Source: Granulosicoccus sp. (GTDB taxonomy: Bacteria; Pseudomonadota; Gammaproteobacteria; Granulosicoccales; Granulosicoccaceae). Taken from it: a stretch of 40,310 nt of DNA. The notes beneath the pieces were generated by a model that was not told where the DNA came from, searched no databases, and was given only the letters and a program-made list of their open reading frames with translations. Within the stretch, counting starts at the first letter, position 1, and the number at the start of each line of letters is the position of its first letter. The DNA lies in contig JALZWO010000071.1 of NCBI GenBank assembly GCA_023300375.1, forward strand, positions 1 to 40,310, given 5' to 3'. The translations under genes were made by a program, and so were the position numbers. Below are positions 6,190-13,220 of this stretch, piece by piece.

Positions 6190-8208
6190 ATGAAGTTCTT
6201 TCAATTGGCCCTTGTTCTTACTATCGGTGCTGTTCTTTCAGCATGTGGAGGGGGCGGAGATTCATCTCTTCCTGAAACAATGCCCGTACAAGAAGCTTCT
6301 GAGTCTAACAATGAACCAGTGCCTGTTGAGAATAGTCAGACATCGGAAGCGATTGAGTCTGTAACCGATGATGCTCCATCGCTGACTGTCGATCCACCAA
6401 GCACTGAAGAAAATAGTCAGGACTTAGGCTCCATCGATGATCCAAACTCAAACGAAGTTACTAGCGACAATGTCAATTTGACGTTCCGCGACACTCCCAT
6501 TCCAGTTCTACCACCACGATGCGTTGGTGCGACAGATAACACCGGGTCGATATTTTGCGTAGATCCGCAAACTCGTGAATTGTCTGCAACCCAGTCTGAT
6601 GGCAGCCTATGGTGGAGTTTTATCTTGCCTGGATCTAACGATAGCAATGAAATTGAATCAGTTTTGGTGACCAATGATTGGCTTGTTCTAGTGGCTGATC
6701 GCTTGCCGACTGCGACAACCCTGACGCCAGTGCAGCGAATGAATCAGTATGAGGCCTCTGTATTTCGAAAAGATGGCATGTTTGTGCAAACGGTTACTTT
6801 AACGAATGAACTGATCGGTGGTGATGCGGAAGAACCAAGGGAGGTGATTCAAGTGTCGCTGCCTGCGGTTGCGCATCAATCGGTTACTGGATCTCCTCAA
6901 ATTACAATCGGATTTAAGCCTTGGGCTGTATCGTTACCCGGAGAGGGCTCGTTACTAGCGTCGTATGATTTGTTAAACGGTGAACTGCTTGCAAGCCAAA
7001 CCTACGATGATCAAAGTATTTACCGAGTTATGTTAGATGCGGATGGAAGCGGTGTGCTTCAGGTAATTGCAGACTTCGCTGGCAGCACAGAGGTCAACTG
7101 GCATGAAATAACAACTCTATCTCGGTTTTCTGACGATACAGTTGACTCTATTTTTTTGGATTCTTCAATTAATTTGTTAAGTCGTGACCAAGCACAACTT
7201 AATGCTGGCAACTACCTTGACGTGATTACCCAAGCTCTGCCTTGGATAAACGCCGACAAGCCTAGTGAACTTCTGTTTGGAAGTACAGATATCGTTCCAA
7301 CTCGAAATTCTCCGTTCACTTTGGATAACTTGAGTTTGTTAGAGCAAATAAGCGATAACCGCCTGCTCTTTGGATGCTCTAATCAAGGATTGGTTACCCG
7401 TGATTTCGATGCCAATACATTGAACACGGTATATGAGCTAGACCAATGCAGTAATCTAAACGCAATCTATAGCGGCACGTTACAAGAAAATCTGGGTTCA
7501 AGAGGCGGTTTTTCCTTTTCAACTGAAACCCTAACCAGAATAGGCTTCGATGAGAATAGTTCGCTACAGGGCGACGTTCTCTATGTGGGTAGCGATGCTA
7601 ACAATGTTCCTTCATTTGAAGTCTCTGGGGGGGAATACAATAGTAGTGATCTGTTTATTTCTACCGATACTGAAAACTCATTGAACACCGCGATAGTTGA
7701 CAATTATCGTTCATTAGCGTTTTTTCAATATGGTCCTCAGAGTGGTAATCAGAATGTCGCTTGTTACACAGCCTTTCAGGACGGTTCGGTAGTTCCTATT
7801 GGCCATTTTTTCTGTAACCTCATCCATGTAAGTGGAAGAATTGAGTCGAGCTTTACGGTTAACGCTGAATGGTCGAGCTATAGCCCAGTGACCGTCGATG
7901 CTAATCTAGTTTTTGGCAACGACTATTTTGAGAATATCGTTTGGTCAGGCCCTGCGGAAGATGAGCCTGAACTGCCTGCATCTATACCCACATCGCCTGC
8001 GTCCGAATTCTATTTTCGTTCGGGTTCAATCGAAATTACGGCTGCCGACAATTCCCGTCTTGTATTGTTACCTGTAGAAAATCAATTTCCGTTAATGAGT
8101 GTCAGGCTCTTCGATAGTAACGATCTTGAAACTGGAAATTTTCCGCTCGTATCAGTGAACATTGAGTGTGGTGAGCGTCTTGGCGGTTCGTGTGTTGTAC
8201 AACGCTGA
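6190..8208 (+). CDS. Large orphan lipoprotein of unknown function
   Basis: I start this at ATG 6190 because AGGAG lies five bases upstream; a GTG at 6184 overlaps that site. The 672-residue product has a textbook lipoprotein signal: a hydrophobic core and LSAC giving Cys19, followed by GGGGDSS. Residues about 25-95 are an acidic Ser/Glu/Pro-rich linker. The rest is a soluble, beta-rich sequence with repeated aromatic-Gly and Asp-Gly turns (for example DGSLWWSFILPGSND, SGVLQVIADFAGS), which suggests a beta-propeller-like fold, but I recognise no family. Seven or so cysteines are scattered in the mature part and could form periplasmic disulfides. Absence of a retention Asp at +2 (Gly instead) predicts outer-membrane localisation by the usual Lol rule. 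It is a single gene, with no partner that suggests a role. Confidence 0.8.
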   Translation: MKFFQLALVLTIGAVLSACGGGGDSSLPETMPVQEASESNNEPVPVENSQTSEAIESVTDDAPSLTVDPPSTEENSQDLGSIDDPNSNEVTSDNVNLTFRDTPIPVLPPRCVGATDNTGSIFCVDPQTRELSATQSDGSLWWSFILPGSNDSNEIESVLVTNDWLVLVADRLPTATTLTPVQRMNQYEASVFRKDGMFVQTVTLTNELIGGDAEEPREVIQVSLPAVAHQSVTGSPQITIGFKPWAVSLPGEGSLLASYDLLNGELLASQTYDDQSIYRVMLDADGSGVLQVIADFAGSTEVNWHEITTLSRFSDDTVDSIFLDSSINLLSRDQAQLNAGNYLDVITQALPWINADKPSELLFGSTDIVPTRNSPFTLDNLSLLEQISDNRLLFGCSNQGLVTRDFDANTLNTVYELDQCSNLNAIYSGTLQENLGSRGGFSFSTETLTRIGFDENSSLQGDVLYVGSDANNVPSFEVSGGEYNSSDLFISTDTENSLNTAIVDNYRSLAFFQYGPQSGNQNVACYTAFQDGSVVPIGHFFCNLIHVSGRIESSFTVNAEWSSYSPVTVDANLVFGNDYFENIVWSGPAEDEPELPASIPTSPASEFYFRSGSIEITAADNSRLVLLPVENQFPLMSVRLFDSNDLETGNFPLVSVNIECGERLGGSCVVQR

Positions 8209-8675
8209 CGTTTAACGTGATCGTTAGGTGAACTACAGGATTCTGACGGTGCATGGCTTACTGGATGGTAGATTCTTGGCATGCCCTAACATGATTTCCA
8301 CAAAGACTTCAATAAATTCCGTAATGACGAACAAACAAAAAAATGGCGGGATCTTTGTGCTCCACTGCAAAGTCCGTTGGACACACGAACCGAAGGTGAC
8401 TGGTGGCTGTCGATGGAGCAGGTATTTTTCATGGAATAGTTTCTGGTGACCCACAGCCTGTAAAGAGATGAGGGGCACTGAACGTGTTGCGAGAGCTACT
8501 AACTAGATTTCGTCATAGCTACCGTTTACGACTTGTATTATGGCCGATGGTTAGATACTAATTGAAAAAACACTACAGGGTAACAAGCTGTGCCAGTTTT
8601 CGAATCTGCGTTGTGCAACAGAAACGAAGACTGGCACCAGTTAAGTACTGAGCCTGAGCGCCACTTATGCAGCTA
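8209..8675. other. Convergent intergenic region with a possible coding remnant
   Basis: The plus strand at 8290-8439 can be read as 49 protein-like residues between stop codons (KDFNKFRNDEQTKKWRDL ... GDWWLSMEQVFFME). It has no start codon and may be the relic of a gene I cannot name. A long imperfect hairpin lies at 8590-8637. Other short frames here look accidental. Confidence 0.35.
8590..8637. terminator. Long imperfect hairpin behind the bufferin operon
   Basis: GTGCCAGTTTTCG (8590-8602) pairs with CGAAGACTGGCAC (8625-8637) at 12 of 13 positions, and an inner GTTGTGCAAC (8610-8619) can form a second small stem. It lies 38 bases past the stop codon of the DoxX gene. There is no U-tract in either direction, so it may be an mRNA 3'-end stabiliser rather than a classic terminator. 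Confidence 0.45.
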
Positions 8676-9260
8676 TCAGTCGTTATTAGTGCGTGTTGAA
8701 ACTCTGATAGGCCGCTTGCGACTGACAAGATAATCTATTGACAATTTACCTGCGCCGTACACCACAAGATACAGCAGTAAAAATACCCACATTGCTCGTT
8801 GATCTAATATGGTGGAGTTACTGGCTTTGTCAAAGAACGCTCCCACTGTTTCTGGTCCTACAGCATGAGCGGTGATATCTACAACCGACTGCACAACTAC
8901 AAAAACGATCATGCCAACTGCTGCCATACGAGTAAACAAGCCGATTAATATCAATACTGGCAATAAGAATTCAAGGTATGTTCCCGCATAAACAATTATT
9001 TGATAGGGGAATACCGGCACTTGCGATGCGTCATAACCAAACCGTTCAACAACCGTTGGGATGATCTGGAAAAAAGCATTATCTTGTAATTCGAAAAAGC
9101 CCTTAGGTAGCTCACCAACCTTGGTTTTTGCAGAATTGAAAAAATACGTGAAGAGCACCGCGGCAAAAACGAAGCGAGCCGTGAGGCCAGGTAACCATCC
9201 TTCCGATTTTCGAAAAAATGCAAATAGCGCATCGTGAAAACGACTAAAGAAACTAAACAT
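8676..9260 (-). CDS. DoxX-family membrane protein of the bufferin operon
   Basis: The 194-residue product is an integral membrane protein with about four hydrophobic helices (around residues 28-45, 88-106, 110-130 and 155-172), the layout of the DoxX/DoxD family. Its ATG at 9260 lies 27 bases after the bufC stop, in the same direction, so it is the last gene of the operon. In the gold/copper-induced gigABCD (bufferin) operons of Caulobacter and Legionella the fourth gene also encodes a DoxX-like protein. Its biochemical role there is not settled; electron transfer in the membrane or help with metal handling have been considered. No Cys is present, and His is scarce outside the N terminus and AHAVG, so direct copper ligation by Cys is unlikely. 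Confidence 0.85.
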   Translation of the reverse strand: MFSFFSRFHDALFAFFRKSEGWLPGLTARFVFAAVLFTYFFNSAKTKVGELPKGFFELQDNAFFQIIPTVVERFGYDASQVPVFPYQIIVYAGTYLEFLLPVLILIGLFTRMAAVGMIVFVVVQSVVDITAHAVGPETVGAFFDKASNSTILDQRAMWVFLLLYLVVYGAGKLSIDYLVSRKRPIRVSTRTNND

Positions 9261-9287
9261 ATCTTGGCCTGCGTGTTCGTCTGAAAA

Positions 9288-10049
9288 TTAATGAATAAGG
9301 TTGGAAAATGCGCCGGCTTTCACTAGTCCTTGTAAATGCGACCCGGTGTCGAACTCAGGGTACTTACTTAAGCACTGTGTGGCGGCTTCTTCAATTGCTA
9401 AGCTACTAGTTAGAAGCTGCATAAACATGGCGCCTTCAGCACTTAATAATAGGAGCTGAATGTGCCATTGTGGTCGGGATATCAGTACAGATTCTGTTTG
9501 TGAAAGATTCAGTGGGGTTTCTGTATCTGTTTGCGAATTTGCCCAAAGGCTGCCAATGGCCCAATCTGATTGAATTAAAGCCACCGCGCTATGCGGTGTT
9601 AATCTGGACGATAGCAATTGCGCTGGCTGAAGCCCTTGTAGATCATCGAAGGTTAGCAAAACGTCATTGGCTGCGTGATAACTTTGTAGTCGTTGCCATT
9701 CGAGTTCAGCCACATCGCCAAGGTAGGGATAATTAGCGGTGCCTGGTAATTGCTGAATGAAGCGACCAAAGCCATTACCGTATTCGCTTAAAACAGGTCC
9801 TGTAGGTGGATGCTCATCAATGAATTGTCTGGCAGCTGCGCGAAAGAATTCGTTGCCCACTAATCGGCACAGCACCGGGTAGCTCTCTTGCAGGGCAGTC
9901 GTTAAACTACCGGCTCTATTATTTCGATAGATATTGAAGCGCCGTGAGCTACCATCATCCGCTCGGTCTACTAACGTGGTTGGGCTCTGTTGCTCAGGAT
10001 CATTTAATGCAAGACCTGTTTCGAGCTGGAAGTTATCCAGCATCGACAT
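9288..10049 (-). CDS. bufC: DUF2063 protein, partner of the MNIO enzyme (BufC)
   Basis: The conserved sequence starts at ATG 10049 or 10043 (MSMLDNFQLETGL), so the gene overlaps the 3' end of bufB by 17 or 11 bases; the frame open further upstream lies inside bufB and is not conserved. The product has 253 residues. The N-terminal domain has the family hallmark RRFNIYRNNRAGSLTTAL, then ESYPVLCRLVG and FIDEHPPTGPVLSEYG, matching PF09836 (DUF2063, once labelled putative DNA-binding). In bufferin and related HvfABC systems this protein binds the DUF692 enzyme and presents the precursor peptide. The C-terminal half (RPQWHIQLLLLSAEGAMFMQLL) resembles the winged-helix-like recognition domain of the family. 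The overlap with bufB indicates translational coupling and a 1:1 complex. Confidence 0.88.
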   Translation of the reverse strand: MSMLDNFQLETGLALNDPEQQSPTTLVDRADDGSSRRFNIYRNNRAGSLTTALQESYPVLCRLVGNEFFRAAARQFIDEHPPTGPVLSEYGNGFGRFIQQLPGTANYPYLGDVAELEWQRLQSYHAANDVLLTFDDLQGLQPAQLLSSRLTPHSAVALIQSDWAIGSLWANSQTDTETPLNLSQTESVLISRPQWHIQLLLLSAEGAMFMQLLTSSLAIEEAATQCLSKYPEFDTGSHLQGLVKAGAFSNLIH

Positions 10050-10938
10050 AATTTCTTTGCATAACAACAGCATCAAGGAGTGTATCTGCTTGTTGTAGTT
10101 CGTTGAGAAACACAGACCACTCAGGCACATCGGCATCCCACTCTATGAGGGTGGGCTTGGCACCCGCAAGTTTCAATGTTTCTTCGTACAGTCTCCAGAC
10201 AGGATCGGATACCTTTCGGTCATGCGTATCGATCAATAGCGGCTCGTCAGCAATTACAGCGTCCGTTGCATGGCCTGCTAAGTGAATCTCACCGACTTCA
10301 GACAATGGCAGTGCAGAAATATAATCGAGTGCATCGTAGCCACAGTTATGAGCTGAGATGTACACATTGTTGACGTCCAGCAGCAAACCACATCCAGTGC
10401 GCTCTACGATGTTATTCAGCATCTGTGTTTCTTCTTGAGTGCTGTTTTTCATGGTCAGATAGTTTGAAGGATTTTCCAATAGCATCTGTCGATTCAGGCG
10501 ATCTTGTACCTGATTAATATGTAGGCAGACCAAATCTTCTACTTCTTTGTTGTAAGGAACAGGCAACAAATCGCTGTAGAACTGGTCGTTGTGTGTAGAC
10601 CAGGCAAGATGTTCGCTAAAGGAGGCAGGTTGGAATCGTTCAACCAGATTGGCCACCCGAGTTAGATGCTTTTCATCAATGCCCTGTGCTGAGCCTATGG
10701 ATAAGCCGACACCGTGGACAGATAACTCGTAATGTGCACGTATTTTTTCCAAATAGTGCAGAGGTGCGCCACCCTCGCCAAGATAGTTTTCGGCGTGTAC
10801 TTCAAACCAGCCCACCTGTGGCAGGCCCTCTAGAATGCTTTGGTAATGCTGGGGTTTAAGAGATACCCCACTACGTGCTGGAAGCCAAGACCGAGTGAGG
10901 TCTTGGCGTCCGGTTTCTTCCATTACTGTCGACACCAT
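10033..10938 (-). CDS. bufB: DUF692 multinuclear iron oxidase (MNIO), bufferin maturase BufB
   Basis: The 301-residue protein is of standard length for DUF692 (TIM-barrel MNIO enzymes). ATG 10938 and ATG 10923 are both possible starts. The metal-ligand motifs run in order: GVSLKPQHY, WFEVHAENYLG, SVHGVGLS, FSEHLAW, LLENPSNY, LLDVNNVYISAHN, EIHLAGHA, IDTHD and LIEWDADVP; the Glu, His and Asp residues of these segments hold two or three iron ions in solved relatives. Family members use O2 to convert cysteines in a precursor peptide to modified heterocycles: oxazolone/thioamide in methanobactin (MbnB) and 5-thiooxazole in bufferins. The gene lies between a DUF2282 precursor gene (32-base gap) and an overlapping DUF2063 gene, which is the bufferin arrangement rather than the methanobactin one. 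Confidence 0.92.
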   Translation of the reverse strand: MVSTVMEETGRQDLTRSWLPARSGVSLKPQHYQSILEGLPQVGWFEVHAENYLGEGGAPLHYLEKIRAHYELSVHGVGLSIGSAQGIDEKHLTRVANLVERFQPASFSEHLAWSTHNDQFYSDLLPVPYNKEVEDLVCLHINQVQDRLNRQMLLENPSNYLTMKNSTQEETQMLNNIVERTGCGLLLDVNNVYISAHNCGYDALDYISALPLSEVGEIHLAGHATDAVIADEPLLIDTHDRKVSDPVWRLYEETLKLAGAKPTLIEWDADVPEWSVFLNELQQADTLLDAVVMQRNYVDAG

Positions 10939-10970
10939 GGTCGTACTAATGGTTAGCTAACAGTCTTTAA

Positions 10971-11300
10971 TTAAGACGTTGGCAGATCACGCTCAAGTTC
11001 TTCCAATGAACCAATACGATCGTCAGGAAGCTCATATTCAGCGACTTGATCGCCTGCACCGTATTTTGCGCAATCACCGGCAGGAACCAGAGTCCAAGCG
11101 TTGCCTTGATAATTAACTGTTGATGTACCAGCGCATGTTGTGCCAGGACCCGCAGCGCAGTCGTTCTGGCCCGCTAGCGATATGCCAAAGCACTTCTCTT
11201 TCGCACCAGCAGCTTCTGCAGGTTGGAATGAACTTGCACTAGCAAAAGCCAGAGCAATTGAACCAGCGATCAGCGCTGCATTGGTTGTAGTATTTGCCAT
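10971..11300 (-). CDS. bufA: Bufferin precursor (DUF2282), copper-buffering RiPP
   Basis: This 109-residue protein starts at ATG 11300 with AGAGGAAT upstream. A Sec signal peptide covers residues 1-31 (hydrophobic [15 protein letters not shown], cleavage near AEA-AGAKEK). The mature core has the DUF2282 pattern EKCFG(I)[18 protein letters not shown] ... [11 protein letters not shown], with four cysteines at 37, 48, 56 and 77. In characterised bufferin-1 peptides the central cysteines are converted to thiooxazoles by BufB/BufC and the product binds copper in the periplasm. The acidic C-terminal tail ([15 protein letters not shown]) is longer than the minimal core. The gene lies 67 bases downstream of the YHS-domain gene and 32 bases upstream of bufB, all on the minus strand. 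Confidence 0.9.
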   Translation of the reverse strand: MANTTTNAALIAGSIALAFASASSFQPAEAAGAKEKCFGISLAGQNDCAAGPGTTCAGTSTVNYQGNAWTLVPAGDCAKYGAGDQVAEYELPDDRIGSLEELERDLPTS

Positions 11301-11367
11301 TATCTAAATTCCTCTAGGTGTTGCGCAAAATGTAATTAACTAACTTGGGTGGTTATAATACCGAACC

Positions 11368-11901
11368 TTATTTAAGAGGGGCTGAGACAGAGTAAGTACC
11401 GTCGTTGGCCGTCATCTCTTTCCACTTTCGATCTGAAGCTTCTACCGACTCCAACTCAGTCCAACCTGTTACAGCAAGCTCAAGATTAGCGTCGAGGTCT
11501 TCTTCAAAGAATCCAACGACAGCTGGGTTGATGTTCACGTACAGCTTATCGTCAATAATCCGCCATAAATTAGGGTTAGCAGGGACTTTTCCGCCTTGAC
11601 CCACACCGTATGCGCAATGACCGTCGTATTGTGGAGCCCACTTAGCAGGATCTGCAGTAAACTTGTCACGGTTCTCTTCAGAAGAGAAAGCCCATGTAGC
11701 GCCGTTGTATTCAGCAGTGATGCTCGCGCTTCCCGGAATAGCTTCTGGCTGTGACTCGCCAACAGGAGCCTGCTCTAGACTCCAGTACGCGACTGGATCA
11801 TAACCACCTAGGGCGTAACCAGAACCATCGATGTACTGATCTCCAGCGATCGCTACGTTAGTTGCCATCGTCAAGGCAGCGGCAAGAGCAAATTTTTTCA
11901 T
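11368..11901 (-). CDS. Secreted YHS-domain protein, first gene of the bufferin operon
   Basis: The 177-residue product starts at ATG 11901 behind AAGGAAAG. It has a short Sec signal (residues 1-19, cleavage after AIA). The mature part follows the YHS-like pattern seen in many secreted gammaproteobacterial proteins: ALGGYDPVAYW, EYNGATWAFSSEENRDKF, DPAKWAPQYDGHCAYGVGQG, then LWRIIDDKLYVNINPAV. YHS domains are linked to metal-handling proteins, and this subgroup keeps a single Cys next to His (HCAYG). The gene precedes bufA in the same orientation with a 67-base gap, and the only good upstream promoter candidate lies before it, so I infer it is part of the operon. A role in binding or delivering periplasmic copper is plausible but unproven. 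Confidence 0.82.
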   Translation of the reverse strand: MKKFALAAALTMATNVAIAGDQYIDGSGYALGGYDPVAYWSLEQAPVGESQPEAIPGSASITAEYNGATWAFSSEENRDKFTADPAKWAPQYDGHCAYGVGQGGKVPANPNLWRIIDDKLYVNINPAVVGFFEEDLDANLELAVTGWTELESVEASDRKWKEMTANDGTYSVSAPLK

Positions 11902-11990
11902 TAGAAACTTTCCTTTTCTGTTGAGTTGGGATGGGATGTTACAAATGCTTGTTCGTTGAAATAAGACGTGCGACTACCTGCCGCGAACAT

Positions 11991-12018
11991 ACAGACCCTT
12001 AAGGTTAGTTAGAGTTCC
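11991..12018 (-). promoter_or_regulatory. Candidate ECF-sigma promoter of the YHS-bufferin operon
   Basis: Read on the minus strand, GGAACT (12018-12013) is followed after 16 bases by GTCTGT (11996-11991), close to the GGAAC-N16/17-GTC form common to ECF promoters. It lies 90 bases upstream of the ATG at 11901. Bufferin operons are under ECF control in Caulobacter (SigF), and the window itself encodes an ECF sigma factor. Confidence 0.5.
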
Positions 12019-12119
12019 ACGACTACAGTAATTTAGTGGCGATTTTTAGTGATAACTGTCTGCTGGCTATTTTTCTTGATTCCTCGGTAGGCGTGCTCGC
12101 AGCCTGACAATCTGGTTTC

Positions 12120-12147
12120 TTGACAGCATGATCTTTTTCGTTCTAGA
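12120..12147 (+). promoter_or_regulatory. Candidate sigma-70 promoter for the MBL-fold gene
   Basis: A perfect -35 TTGACA (12120-12125) is followed after 16 bases by TCTAGA (12142-12147), 73 bases upstream of ATG 12221. The -10 box is weak. Confidence 0.4.
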
Positions 12148-12220
12148 GTGTTGTCGGGCATCACACTTTGCACCGTGGCGAGGTCCTACTGATTCCGGAT
12201 TTTCCGAGTGGGAGTAGTGT

Positions 12221-13147
12221 ATGAAAAACTGGCAGAAAAGTGCCTTAGCAACGGTAGTCGTTGCTGGCGTCGCTTTTGGTATTGCTCAGGCGCAGGAAAC
12301 TGGCTTGACTTCATGGAAATCGGGCAACAATCACGACCGTATTATCCAGATACAAAACGAGGGCGGCACCCGAGAGGCCTCTGACGGGGTTGAAATCGCC
12401 TACTTCAGTAACTCATCGTTTCAAGTCACCTCACCGCGTGGAATCACCATACTGGTGGACCCTTGGCGTAATGATCCCTCTGGTGCTTGGGGTCTCTGGT
12501 ATCGAATGGAATTCCCAGCAGCTGAGGTGGACATAGGTATGTCTACACACGCGCATTTTGATCACGATGCACTCGACAAGATCGATGCGAACATGTTGCT
12601 TGATCGAATGGGTGGTTCTTTCGAATTAGGTGATGTCAAGATTACCGGCATCGCAGATAAACATCAGTGCGTGGCTCCCGGCCTTATTCCTTGGACTGAA
12701 GCGGTCAAACAATTTGAAGGGCGCGAAGACCCTTGCACCGACAACTACCGTCACATGGATAACACCATGTACGTCATTGAAACAGGCGGGTTGAGGCTTC
12801 TTATGTGGGGCGATAACCAACCTGAGCCTTCTGCCGAAGTTCTTGAGCAGGTGGGTGATGTGGATATCATCTTTGTCCCTGTTGATGGTTCTCGTCATAT
12901 TCTCGACTACGAACAGGCCGATTCGGTAGTGGCCATGACCAAAGCCAATATCGCTATCCCACATCATTATCTTGTGCCAGAAACAACGTTCTACACATCT
13001 ACATTGTTGCCGGCCACAGAGTGGACTGAATCGCACGAACACACCATGCTCGATTCAGCATCCATTGTGGTTACCAAAGCGGATGTAGAAGGTAAAGAGG
13101 GGCACGTCTATTATTTTGGCTCCAACAATATGGTGACAGCTGAGTAG
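12221..13147 (+). CDS. Secreted metallo-beta-lactamase-fold hydrolase (UlaG-like)
   Basis: The 308-residue protein has a Sec signal (hydrophobic residues 9-22, cleavage near AQA) and starts at ATG 12221 behind GGGAG. The mature part is a metallo-beta-lactamase fold: VEIAYFSNSSFQVTS, ILVDPWRND, then the metal motif STHAHFDHDAL with His110, His112, Asp114 and His115. Further likely ligands are His178 (YRHMDN), Asp198 (LMWGDNQ) and His248/His249 (IPHHY). The order matches the UlaG-like group of small hydrolases, but those are usually cytoplasmic; a secreted form of this group is less common. Its substrate is unknown. It is transcribed away from the YHS-bufferin operon and in the same direction as the HupE-like gene 73 bases downstream, so a metal-related role is suggested only by context. 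Confidence 0.85.
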   Translation: MKNWQKSALATVVVAGVAFGIAQAQETGLTSWKSGNNHDRIIQIQNEGGTREASDGVEIAYFSNSSFQVTSPRGITILVDPWRNDPSGAWGLWYRMEFPAAEVDIGMSTHAHFDHDALDKIDANMLLDRMGGSFELGDVKITGIADKHQCVAPGLIPWTEAVKQFEGREDPCTDNYRHMDNTMYVIETGGLRLLMWGDNQPEPSAEVLEQVGDVDIIFVPVDGSRHILDYEQADSVVAMTKANIAIPHHYLVPETTFYTSTLLPATEWTESHEHTMLDSASIVVTKADVEGKEGHVYYFGSNNMVTAE

Positions 13148-13220
13148 ATCAGACTGCGAGTCGCTTGACGATTAAGCAACCTTTAGAACGTCCGCAATCT
13201 CTCTGTGGACGTCTGATCTT

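Noticed and set aside
8590-8640. Possible tRNA, from TTCGAATC and a flanking inverted repeat
   Set aside because: The fold does not give a cloverleaf: no anticodon arm, D arm or correct spacing of the T loop.
10033-10938. Methanobactin MbnB
   Set aside because: The neighbours are a DUF2282 precursor, DUF2063 and DoxX genes, the bufferin set, with no MbnC-like or short MbnA-type precursor gene.
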